Notes under the pieces: model-generated | What the model saw: the letters and a program-made list of their open reading frames with translations, nothing else | The model's database searches: none | Told to the model about the DNA's origin: nothing | Made by a program: the position numbers and the translations under genes | Shown: in pieces, positions 44,489 through 55,515 of the stretch | Numbering within the stretch: position 1 is the first letter of the stretch | How the letters are laid out: each line of letters opens with the position of its first letter | Assembly: GCA_003665825.1 (NCBI GenBank) | Contig: QPFY01000013.1 | Location: 186,001 to 250,000, forward strand | Reading direction: 5' to 3' | DNA: 64,000 bases | DNA from: Microbotryum silenes-acaulis | Lineage: Eukaryota > Basidiomycota > Microbotryomycetes > Microbotryales > Microbotryaceae

Positions 44489-44956
44489 ATGAAGTTCTCC
44501 GCCCGCGTCCAAGTCCTTTTCTTGCTTGGGGCGCTGCAGACCCTCGTCTCCGCGACCGCGTCCCCCCAAGTCGACTCCGTCACGGTCGAGCGCTCCCTCG
44601 AATCCGTCCCCTCGACCGAACTCGTCGAAAAGCGCACCTTGCTCGTCGGAGCCGACCCCGCGAGTGCCGTCCTCGCAACGGCCGGTGGAGTGGTCGGCAC
44701 CGCCCTCAACACCGCCGGTAATATCGTCAATGGCGTCCTCGGTGGTGTGCTCGGTGGTCCAACCGTCGTCGGCCCCAGCGTCAATATCGATGCGAATGCG
44801 GGTGCTTATGTGGGTGGAGGTCCGTACATCTCGAGTGGTCCTGGATCGAGTTACAGTTCGTACGAGTCGCATAGTTATGGCGCGGGTCCGGATTGCAAGA
44901 AGAAGTTCGTCAAGGTTCGCAGGGCTGCTCAGGTCGAAGAGGTCGAGTCCGCTTAG
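44489..44956 (+). CDS. Secreted protein C: short paralog without the four-Cys domain
   Basis: Single exon, 155 residues. The signal peptide MKFSARVQVLFLLGALQTLV is nearly that of proteins A and B, followed by SATASP as in B. A longer propeptide ends in VEKR, a Kex2-like site, then TLLVGADPASAVLATAGG and GTALNTAGNIVNGVLGG, matching the glycine-rich segment that follows the same site in protein A (LVSNVLNTAGGVLG). The RCP/CDG domain is absent. The rest is Gly, Ser and Tyr-rich, ending with a lone Cys in PDCKKKFVKVRR. It looks like a truncated or diverged member of the family. Function unknown. Confidence 0.75.
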   Translation: MKFSARVQVLFLLGALQTLVSATASPQVDSVTVERSLESVPSTELVEKRTLLVGADPASAVLATAGGVVGTALNTAGNIVNGVLGGVLGGPTVVGPSVNIDANAGAYVGGGPYISSGPGSSYSSYESHSYGAGPDCKKKFVKVRRAAQVEEVESA

Positions 44957-45376
44957 GATTCGATGATCGATCAAGTCCCATCTTCGACATCGTCTCCGCT
45001 CTCGTCTCCGCTCTCGTCTCCGCTCTCATCTCTTATACCAATCTGCTCTGTTCGTTCGCATCTTAGCCAACCCCCCCTCACACACACCGTCGATGCCCTG
45101 CTGGCCAGTCACCTTCCACTTTTCGAAAGAGTAGATGCCCATTTGTGATAGCTCCGGTCGTGCTTGTGTCTGTGCCCACTGAAATCTCAGTCTTCACGGG
45201 TTTTAATCTCTTGCTTCTGTTATTGGGGTCTGAAGGAGGAAGTCGCGACGCTTTGTCTACTGCGCAGTCGACTCGAGCGTTCGTCCTTGTGCTCCCGGCA
45301 GCAGTCGTTCCGCCTGTTTCGAGAGGCGATGATCTCCATTCCAGCATTCCCACAAACCACCCTCCCCCCCTATGTT
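44957..45376. other. Convergent 3' intergenic region
   Basis: Contains three tandem copies of a 12-base TCGTCTCCGCTC-type unit at about 44989-45030, just after the stop of secreted protein C. Nothing else is seen. Confidence 0.55.
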
Positions 45377-46548
45377 CTACCTATTCCTAGTCCCTCCAAA
45401 TCCTGTACTGGTCCTCATAGAACCCATCTCACTCCCCGAATCACGACTTCTCAAACCTCCTCCACCACCACCACCACCACCACCACCAAATCCCCAACTC
45501 CCACTTCCTCTCACCCCTCTATCCCAACCGCCATCGCGATACCTCTCAAAATCACGTTGTTCGTCAAACCTTGACCTTGCCCCACCACGTTGATTCATCG
45601 CTGCGGCTCCGAGGGCACCTGCCGCGATACCAGACCAAAAACCGGGTCGCCATCCTTGGGAAGTTGTAGTTGCCGGGTCCGGTTTGGCAGAATAAGGAGG
45701 GGGTGCACCACTTCCCGTACCTCCTCCTCCACCTCCACCACCACCTCCTCCGGGCCACCATCCACCCCCACCTCCCCAACCACCTCGGTTCGGACGTGCT
45801 CCTGCTCCACCGCCGCGCGTTGCAGGTCTACGATTGTACCAACTCATAAAGAGACGGTAGAGGACGAAAAGTGTGACTGCAGTGAAGGCGGTATTGAAGA
45901 AAGCGTCGTAGACTAATGATCGAAACGATCGCAGAACTGTCAACTTGGAGGTTCCGGACTCTAGAAGGGGATCGACTTGGGTGCTTACATGATTTGGGAC
46001 CGTATTGAGCGAGGGGGTTGGTGTACCCATAACCATTCTCGAGTGCGGGGGAGGTACGCACGAGTTCGTAAGTGAGTCCGCACGAACCTAACGGAAATGA
46101 TCACGTGATCAAGGTTTTCTTTTTGCCACGTCAGTCACTGTCCTACCAAATCTCAAAGGATGCGGGGATGGGGTACTACTCACCTCTGAGGATGTAAGGA
46201 TCTTCCGGCCCTTCCCATCCTTCACAGCCTACTTCAACCGTACCGAATCTCACACCCCTCGGCAATTCGGCCGAACAACTCCATTCCAAACCGCCGGCAC
46301 CATCCTCGCCTACGGCGGTACATTGTACGACGTCCGGTTCGTACCGACGACATTCCTTTCCCAGGCAGGTGAGTTGAGGTACGGGGGAGGTGCGACGGTA
46401 GTTGGTCGATTGACCGGAGTGGAGAGTGAGCGCCTTGAGGGAGGTCACTGTAGGATCGGTGTAAGGGTGTGAGAACGCGCGCGCAAGTGAGGAAAAGATA
46501 GGGAAATGGTGTTGAAAGCTTACTTTTTATCCTTTGGGAACGCGTCAT
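45377..46548 (-). CDS. SARAF/TMEM66-like ER membrane protein
   Basis: Homolog of the store-operated calcium entry regulator SARAF. Exons 46524-46548, 46184-46447, 45989-46087 and 45377-45912 give 307 residues. Diagnostic segments are KALTLHSGQSTNYRRTSPVP, CLGKECRRYEPDVVQC, LEWSCSAELPRGVRFGTVEV, CEGWEGPEDPYILRGSCGL and YELV, followed by a membrane helix (AFTAVTLFVLYRLFMSWY). A long Gly/Pro-rich cytosolic tail has APPPYSAK and GWRPGFWSGIAAGALGAAAM, the latter typical of the family. The first exon (eight codons from the ATG at 46548) lacks the expected signal peptide, so the true 5' end may lie in another upstream exon. The calcium role is known from animals; in fungi it is inferred. Confidence 0.82.
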
Positions 46549-47271
46549 GGTGAAGAGGGTGTTCGAGGAGGTGACACGTCAGCAGGGAAGAGCGGGGGGG
46601 GGGTGGCGAGTAACGAGTGGGGGAACGTGCGAAAGCGGTGGGGGCAAGGATCTGAGATGTGTGCACGAGTGAGGAAATGTGCGTGTAGGACGTATTTGAC
46701 CGGTGTGGTTGTTGCGAGTGGGAGGAAAGAGACCGAGAGCGAGAGGAATGACTCCAGAGCGCATCGAAGCGAATCGAAACCGATTCTCGTCGATTCTCGT
46801 CGATTCTCGTTGCGCGGCGGCCGAGATCCAGCACGTGGTCCGAGCGGCGCTCAGCCTCAAGGCGGCCGTTGATGCCGTGTACACTTGGTGGATGCCATAG
46901 AAAATTTTAAAAAGAGTCGCTTTGTCTCTACGAGCCTGCAGATGGGTCAACTTTGTTGTGCCAAGGGTGATGCAATTCGGAGAATTCGGTCCGGTTTCTG
47001 CGCCGAGTCGACACGGGGAACAGGGATCTCATACGCTACATTTTTACGGAATTTTTTGTAGTGTGAAGAGATACTGGGATTCAACCCACTGTGAGGCGCT
47101 GCGAGATGGCCAAACGACTTGTAGAAGATCCTCTGGCCTTGAGTATTGACCCACCGACGGTTCGCCGATGTCTCTCGGCTCGCTCCTCGCCCCCACTCAC
47201 CGCCCCCACCGCTCACCCCTCTTCCCCCTGACAGCCACTAATTCCCACCCGGCGGTGCGCGACAGCGACCA
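46549..47271. promoter_or_regulatory. Divergent region, SARAF-like / MON2
   Basis: Presumed promoters of both genes by position. A CGATTCTCGT unit is repeated three times at about 46780-46810. No coding sequence is convincing, although a missing first exon of the SARAF-like gene could hide here. Confidence 0.4.
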
Positions 47272-50200
47272 ATGTCGTCGCAGTCGCAGTCATGGAGTCT
47301 GCTCCAAGCGGACCTCCTTGCTCTGTCCAAAGAAGCGGGTCGCCGCCACGCCGATGTTCGAGAGGTACGTGGCCTGTGTCTGTGGCCTGTGTCTGTGGCT
47401 TGTGCACTCCGCGTGCTGCGATGTGGTGGCCGAACGGGCGTCAGGGCGCTGCGCCTCGCACGTGCAGCGCACCACAGCCGGCCGGTTGGGCGGGCATGGA
47501 GCAACGACTGACTTGTGCATTCGATATACGCCCCGATAGGCCGCAGAGAAGGCTTATCAGTTGCTCAAGACGAACAAGGAACACCACGCCGTGACTCAAC
47601 TCGGAGCAGGTCCGTTCATGCAGCAAGCGATGCGCAGACAGGCCAACTCGTCTTGATCATCCGATCACACAAGCTGACGTTCGGATGTCGTGGCTTGCTC
47701 CAGGACCCGAATCGAGCAATGCACCCCAGCCGCTGTACCAGCCCATCTTCCTTGCCGCAGCGACCAAGAATGTAAAGGTCATCGCCCTCGCCGTCTCGGC
47801 ATTGCAGCGTCTCATATCCGCCGGCGCAGTACCCAAGGTACCTGACTTGAATCAGTCATTCTACATTCTGAATACGACCGTACTGACCGTGGGCACTTGC
47901 ATCTCGCAGTCCCTGGTCAAGCAAATCCTCGAGACCTTGGAGCAAGTCGTTCCTCAAGGCGTCGAGATCCAACTCAAGGTGTTGCAGACCCTCGTGTCCC
48001 TCTTGACTACGACTGTCAATCCATCCCACCTCGATGGGCGAGGGGAGTATTTGGTGCAGGGCGAAATACTGGGACAGGTAGCTCATCATTCAGAGCGCTT
48101 GAGATTGGGACGGCCGAGCTCATCCCCTCACCCTTGATCCCTCCCCACAGACCCTCGAGCTTTCTCATCGTTTGTCGACCTCCAAGATACCCGTCGTCGC
48201 CTCGAGTGCATCGGCTACGCTGCGGCAGATGTTCATGTTTGTCTTTGAGCGCGTCGGCGACGAGGATGCCCAAGTCGCCCGCGCCGAAGCAAGCAAAGAC
48301 CCAGCGCTCTTGGCCGCCCTACCCAGACCTTCCTTCAATCTCGACGTACCTCCATCGGAGCATGATGCTGCGGCGACACCTCAACACCCGGCAATGGCTT
48401 CGGGCAAATCAGCCGCCTTCGGTGAAGGCTCGACGAGCATCACCCTCCGACCCGCAGCGAGGGATGCCTACCTCCTGCTCGAGGATCTGTGTCTGCTGAT
48501 TTCTGGCTCGGCCGAGGGAGGGCCAGAGGGAGAACCTTCTTTCTTGCGATGGACCAGTCTCAGTCGGACGTTTGGTCTTGAACTCGTTGAGAGTATCGTG
48601 TCGAGCTTTGGACCTGTCGTACGAACGGTGAGTTTGAGGTCTCCCATGAGCCATTTCGCAGTATGCCAGCACGCTTACTCACGTGCGACTCGTCTCACAG
48701 CACCCCGAACTCTTGTTGGTTCTGCGAGCCCACCTCTGTCCTTTGCTCATCCGCTTCCTGTCATCCCCACCCACCTCTGGAGCTTCTTCGGCATCGTCCT
48801 TGCCAACGTTCTCCTTCCCGCTCACCCTTCGGCTCACTCGCGTCGTCTTCCTCCTGCTCAAGCAATTCGCCGATTTGCTCACCCTCGAATCCGAAGTCTT
48901 CCTCACCATGTTCATCCGCGTCATCGGTCCCGGCGACAAGGGTGAAGGCGAAGGAGGTCACCCCTCTGGACCTGGCGGTGGCAACTCACCGCTATGGATG
49001 CGCGTGCTCGCGCTCGAGATCTTCCGTGGTCTCTGCGGCGACTTTGAGCTCATGACCAAGTTCTTTCAACGCTACGACGCCCAAAACAGAAATGGGACAG
49101 CGGGAGCTGGCGCATCGAGCATCTTCAACGATCTGATGACGGCGCTGAATCGACTGGCGACGGAGAAACCCCACGTACTGGGGCATGGTGCTGCCCTTGT
49201 CTATGGGAGCTCCCTTCAACCCTACGTCGGATCGAATCATGGATCGTCGAGCGCAAGCGGGTCGGGAGCGATGGGTGGCGCGGCGGCGATGCTCGATTCG
49301 GCGATGGAGATGGGGCTCGGTCTTGCCCAAGTCGCAGGCAACGTCGTCGGTAGCAGCGTAGGAGCAGGTCAAGCGAACATACCGGGATTGAGTATCGCCT
49401 CTTCGACGCTCAAGCTTCAGTGCATCGATCAGCTCGACAAGGCCGAAGCACCACCGATGCCGGAGACGTACATCTTCCTCCTGGCTCTGCAGTGCTTCGC
49501 TTCGCTTTCTGATGGCTTCGCGACTTACACCCTCTCGGCGTACTCGTCCATCGTCGCTCAACAGCAGCGCAGCGAAGCTTCATCCTCGTCCTCGAGTTCG
49601 TCCACCCACGCCACGGCTCCGGGTGCCCTGTCGTGGAACTCGCTCGATCGATCCGAACCCAAGATCGCGGCTTTGATGACCGTCAAGGACATGGCCGAGA
49701 CCTCGTGGCCCGCATTCCTCGCTTCCTTCTCCTTCTTCATCGGAACCAACCTCGACGACGACCTCTTCGCCGACGTCGTTACCTCGTTGCAAAATTTCAC
49801 TTCCGTGTGCGGGGTACTGGGCTTGACGACCCCCCGAGAAGCGTTCTTGACGTCGTTGTGCAAGTTCGCGATCCCACCCACGGTCGTCGCGCATTTGGCC
49901 TCCCAGGACTCGAGTACGGCTCACCCCAAGACCGCGGCGTCGGTACTCGCGATTGGTGCAGAGTCATTAGGGCTCACGTCTCAGGCTGTGGCTTTGCCTG
50001 TGGGGCTGAGCACGCGCAATCTCGCCTGCTTGAAGGCGTTGATGAGCGTCGCGCAATACCTTGCCGGAAGTCTTGATGCGACTTGGTATGCCGTTTTTGA
50101 GACGTTGCAGAACGCCGACTACATCCTCAAAGCCAATGCGACTCGCAATAGCAAGAAGAGGGCCGCGCCGACCGGACCACCTGCGACACCTCCTCGAGGC

Positions 50201-53200
50201 AACGCGGCCAATTCTTCGACACCCATGTCGCCGACTTCGACCAACTTTGGCGCTTCGGGTGCTGCGTCGATTTCGAAGTTGCCTGTTCAACCTACGGAGG
50301 CGGACGAGCAGGCCGTACAAGCGAGTATCACGAAGATGTTCGAGGTGTCCAAGGCGCTCGACGACGAGGCGTTCAAGTGGTTCGTCGGTAGTCTTTGTCG
50401 TCTGGACGGGGAGATGAATGGGATCCCTATGACGGAGGACGGTCAAGTCGCCGATACATTCGGGACGGCCTTGGCGACGCCTCTTGATGGAACAAGTCAG
50501 AGCGTCTCGGGTGGAGCGAGACGCCTCTCGAGTGGGATCACGGCGTTGGCGACTCAACGCGTCAGCTTGACGTCGTTCGGCGTGAGCAAGCTCGGGGTGA
50601 TCGCGTTGATGAATCTTCATCGATTGATCTACCGCGATGCGAAATTGGGCTGGAACCTCGTCACTTCGCATCTTTTGCTTGTCCTACACCACACCCCCGC
50701 CCCTTCAACGATCCGCTTACAAGCCGCCGATGTGCTCGATTCCATCTTGCTCGTCGCACCCAAGAACATCGCTACGGCCGAGGACACGCTCCAACGTCGA
50801 GTCCAGACCCAGGTCCTCGTTGCTTTGGCCGAACAAGCTGAACCTCATATGCGAATCCAGACATCGACGGATATCGAGATTCGTCGCATGGCCCTGGATA
50901 CGCTGTTCAAGATTCTCGAGAACGATGGGCATTCTTTCATCGCCGGTTGGGAGAGGATATTTCATGTCCTCCGAACGGCGTGTCCGTCGCATTTGCAACA
51001 TCATCCACCATCGCCGACGGTGCCACCGGATGGGATGTCGTCGTCGGGATTGGATGCAATTTCGGAAGATGGTGATCGGTCCATGTCGACTTTCTCCCCG
51101 CTTCGACGTTCGACGACGACGGACCATCGGATCGAACCGAGCGTGACCAAGTCGTCCAAGAATTCAGTACTTGTGCGAACGAGCTTCCCCTCCTTGCAGC
51201 TCATCTGCACCGACTTCCTAGGCGCACTCACGACCGATGAACTAAGGGGTTGTATCGGCACGTTGGCCGACTTCGGCAAGCAGAAAGACGATGTCAACGT
51301 TGCTCTCACGGCCGGGGGCTTGTTATGGGGTGTATCGGACCACTTGCAAGCGAAGCGGAAAGAAGGATCGAGGGAAGTCGCGCATGGTGAGTTGTGGGCT
51401 TTCCTCTTGCAGCAACTCTTGGCTCTGTGTCAGGATTCGAGGCAAGAGGCGAGGGATGGTGCGATCACGACGGTCTTCCGATCGATCTCGTTGTATGGCG
51501 CGACGCTTTCGAAGGCGACGTGGGATGCGACGCTTTGGGATGTGGTATTTCCTCTTGTAGAGAATGTGTCGGCTTCGATCCAGATGCATGATCGAATGGC
51601 GTTGAATGGGACCAGCGAAGGTGGACCCGGCGACGAACTCGTTTCGCAATCGAATGGTCCTCCAATACGCCTCGTCGATAAACAATGGGACGACTCCAAG
51701 ACGCTCGCTCTCAAATCGATGGGCGACGTCTTCTTCGACTACCTCCCTCTGATCGTCAAAACGGCTCGGTACGAAGAGACCTGGGCGATGTTCGTCGCTT
51801 TGCTCAAACGAAGCTTCATCGAAGATAGACCGCAAGCTTCGACGGCGGCGATGCATGCTTTGGAGAAGGTCCTATCGGTTTCTTTGGATGGTAACGAGGC
51901 ATCGAGGATTTCGTCGTCGTGGGAAGTCGCTTGGACCGCATGGGACGAGATTGGCCATGCGATCGCCGCTACTCCCTCGGCTTATCACTCGGCTAAAGCG
52001 TACACGCAAGTCAATCTCGAAGCTTACGTGCGCGTCATCCTCCCCATCTATACGCCACCCTACATCACCTTCGACCTACCCCGTATCCTCCGCCTCCTCG
52101 CGATCCTCAAAGTCGTTTTGACCTATTCGCGATCCCCCGATTTCCGCCCCGACATCGACTCGTTGACACCTCTCCAAGCCGCGATCCTCGAAGTCGTAGC
52201 CGTGATCAAACTCGAAGTACCCGGTGCAGCCTCAGCAGTCCTCTCGGACCTCTCCGAATACCTCACCTACGCGTTCGTTGCGTCCTTTGATGCAGAGCCT
52301 GAAGCGATGATGGGGGCCAAGGGTAAAGGTCGTCCGACGCAGAGGATCACTTATGTCGCATTGAGTAAGGAGGTGATGCCGCACGTGTATTGGCTTTATC
52401 AGAGGTATCGCGAGGATGTGACGGTGTATGATCAGGGGGCGGTGGAGATGATGTTGGCTGTAAGCGGTACTTGGACTCTAGTTCGGCTTGGCAGCTACTG
52501 ATTGTTTTTACCGTTTTGCGACAGGCCTATGCGATCCCGCTGCGTCTCAAGCACGACTGTCCCGCATCAGCCAAGTTCAGCTCGGCCGAACCTCTGTGGA
52601 AAACCGCCACGGTCAACTTTCTGAAAGCCGTCAAAGACTGCGTCGCCGCACTCCGGTCCTTTGGCGATTCCGTGCTCGTCGAACACTATGAAGGGGTCTG
52701 GCGCCAAATCGTCAATGGTTTCCGAGGCGCTTTACTCGCCGAGTCGGGTCAGCACTTCTCTGCGAATTCGAGACGAGGCAATTTGCATTCCGAGGAGAAC
52801 TTTGATCTGGCGTTGTTGGCGACGATCGAACAGGACGTTCTGCCGTTCATCGGCCACGCGCTCGTTCCGGATGACCTCATTCGACGCCTCGGCAAGTCGT
52901 TACAGCAAGCAAGTAGGTTGTACGAACTCGATCTCATTGATCCTACGAACGACCAAGACCCTTCCTCCCGCCCAAGGTCCTCCTCAATGCGTTCCGTCGA
53001 CGATGAACTCTCTTCAGCCGCTTCGTCCATGAAGGAAACGCGCTTCGATAACGATTTCGATCGACAAGCTCAAACGGGGGAGATGCATGGCACGACGGCG
53101 GAATGCGTCGAAGTGGGGAGGGAGAGATTTGCTTATTGGTGCTTCGAGTTGCTCTTCTTGACGTGCGCGGAAGCGGAGGCTTCAGGTGCGTTTTCAATGA

Positions 53201-53901
53201 CGCACAAAGCGATAACCTGCTTTGATGCTGAAACTTGTCGACTCGCAGATCACATCGTGGAGCGACGTCGTATCGCGGCATTGTGCTTGCCTTCGCTTTT
53301 GAATCGGTGCTCGGCGGTGCTCAAGACTTATATCGTCGATGCACCACTGCGAGGTCGCATGCCATTCCCTCGGTATGTCCAAGCGACCTTCGGCCACGAA
53401 TCACAACGTTGTCTTGCTGACCTGCATCTCCTCATCTTCGCTCACAGCATCCGACAAGAAGAATTGACCTTTGTCCTACAACATCTCACCACCCTCCGCA
53501 TCGGTGGGGGTACGCTCTTCTCCTCAACGCAACCCGACCCGACCTCGGCCTTGCTCGTACCACCACCCCTAACCCTCGACTCACCCTCCGGCGGACCTTC
53601 GTTGATCCGTTCGGCGCTCTTACGTTCCCCTCTCGGACACCTCTACGAACTCTACCCTTCCTTAACGGCGTTGTTATCCCTCTCCATCGTTTCGCCGTCC
53701 ATCAACTCGGCTTACATCCCGTATCGACGTATAGTCAATTCGGACCCTTCAAGCACTGAAGACGAAGGCTTGTCTGGTCTTCCCGAGGGTATTCAATTGG
53801 GTCGAATTGGACGGGTGAAGTATGAGGAAGGTCAAGATACAGATGTAGTGAAATTGACGTTGGGGTGTTTGCAGAAAGTCGCGGGGGAGATTGGGTGTTG
53901 A
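47272..53901 (+). CDS. MON2: MON2, Arf-GEF-like Golgi/endosome scaffold
   Basis: Large peripheral Golgi protein related to Sec7 GEFs but without a Sec7 domain; it works in endosome-to-Golgi traffic with Dop1 and Neo1. Nine exons (47272-47364, 47540-47609, 47704-47837, 47910-48077, 48151-48627, 48701-52459, 52525-53185, 53249-53372, 53448-53901) give 1979 residues, a normal fungal size. The N-terminal dimerisation-type region reads SWSLLQADLLALSKEA, AAEKAYQLLKTNKEH, LYQPIFLAAATKNVKVIALA and LKVLQTLVSLLTT. It continues with SASATLRQMFMFVFERV, EDLCLLISG, LRAHLCPLLIRFLSS and PLWMRVLALEIFRGLCGD, all typical of MON2. The last two introns are multiples of three and free of stops, so retention would only insert residues. 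VPS45, another endosomal trafficking gene, is in the same window but far away. Confidence 0.92.
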
Positions 53902-54738
53902 GAAGCTGGCAGGCGGGGGGGAGAAAGGTCGGTCGGTCGTGATTTTGGAGGAAGTTGTTCCCGTTTGTTCGATTGCACTTGCACTTGTTTGGTTGGTTAG
54001 AGAAGTTGTTCATTCATTTTTGCTGCCTTCCGGGGCTTTTAATATTGTTTAAATTCGTACCATGTTAATACTATTCTATCATTTCGGAACTTTATCTCGC
54101 ATTCGTCGAGTCAAGCCAACAACCTGTGAGAGCACCTACTTGGACCAGTTCTCGCTTGAAAGCTAGGCCCCTCTTCCAATCCAACAAGTGCTCCCACCGA
54201 ATTCAGCATCGGGGTTTTTTGAAAGAGAGAGAGAACTTTATCGGGTTGCTTCAATTTTCGTGACCTTCAGAAGTAGGGCGTTTACCTGGTCCGGAAGGGT
54301 CGGATGCGCAGCCCCGAGAGGGGAAGGTGTCTGAGCATCTGACTCTTTATCTTCCCTACGAGATCAAACTCCCTCTCAAGACAGACGAGGTGTCCAAAAA
54401 TGAAAAGATGAAAAGATGAAGCAAGTTGGAAAGATGGTAACAGGTGCAAAGCCTTTTTTCCATCGTTGAGGCCTTCGCTCCGGGCTTACGATTACGTACG
54501 CTGTCAAGCTTGAAAAGGAGCCTGAGCGGTCCCCGACTAGGCCTGAAAAACGCGGAACTGAAATTTTAAACGAGCCATTGGATGGGACAATATTGGTAGG
54601 GAGGATATATTGTTGCTGGGGGGTGATCCGCTATGTATCTCGCTTATATAAATCTGAACGACACTTCAGTCAGTCTTCAATGCGAGAGTGAATGAAGAGA
54701 GAAAGAGACGAAGTGTCGCCCAACTGCCAAATAATCTG
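53902..54738. other. Intergenic: downstream of MON2
   Basis: AT-rich 3' region followed by non-coding sequence. A TATATAAAT lies at about 54644-54653. No RNA gene was identified; there is no clear snRNA or tRNA motif. Confidence 0.45.
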
Positions 54739-55122
54739 CTAGAAATGCCCCGCCTCCCCAATTAGATGGCGGGCCCAATTAACTGCAGCCAGGGTAAGAT
54801 GGCGATCCCAGTCGAGTAGAAACATCCTGCCATTCTTCCATTTAGTCATATCTTCAGAGTCAAGAACAAGCCGACCCTCCAAATCCAATACCGTCCTTCC
54901 TTCGTCTTCGAACTCGGATCCTAATGTAGAGACTTGTCGTTGACAGGATAAAGTGGATAAGGTGACGCTCTTCTGTGGTGAGGTCCTTACGCTCGGCGCA
55001 ACGGGCTGGAGCTTACTTGTCCATAGGTGATAACAGGCGTCCCTCCGAGTGTCATGATCCAGAGTGAGGGAAATGCACGTCGAGAGTGAACCGGAACAAA
55101 AAAAACATCGCCGGTTTGTCAC
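54739..55122 (-). other. Possible short coding remnant
   Basis: A minus-strand frame reads protein-like over its second half (EFEDEGRTVLDLEGRLVLDS, KWKNGRMFLLDWDRHLTLAA, VNWARHLI). Removing a plausible intron (donor GTAAGC at about 55015, acceptor TTAG at about 54923) joins it in frame to SLTLDHDTRRDACYHLWT. No good ATG is present and no family is recognised. It may be a decayed gene or the end of a gene whose 5' exons I could not find. Confidence 0.25.
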
Positions 55123-55515
55123 AGCACTTTTAGCAGTTTGTATTCAACGGATCCGTTCTTTCCGACTTCGGCAACTAGCGAAGCGTGCTGCGCAAACACA
55201 TCAGCTTCAAAGACGAAGCAAGAGGTCGCATTCTTCAACTTTTTTTTCGAGAGAATGCCACAATTTTTCAAAACATTCATGAAAATTGCAATGCAGTTGC
55301 ATCAGGGATACTCGTGACTTCGAGACCCTAGAAGATTGAGTTGATGAGCCGAGGGAAGGAACGAAAAAAAAATGATGTCACTGATCAAGCATAAATGAGA
55401 GTGCAGGTGTGGGGAATAACAACAGGAAAAGAGCGGAAGAAACGTGGTGAACATAGGATCACACGAAGGCAACGAAAGACAGGGAAGAAAACGAAAGTTG
55501 ACCGAAGCGTTCGAC

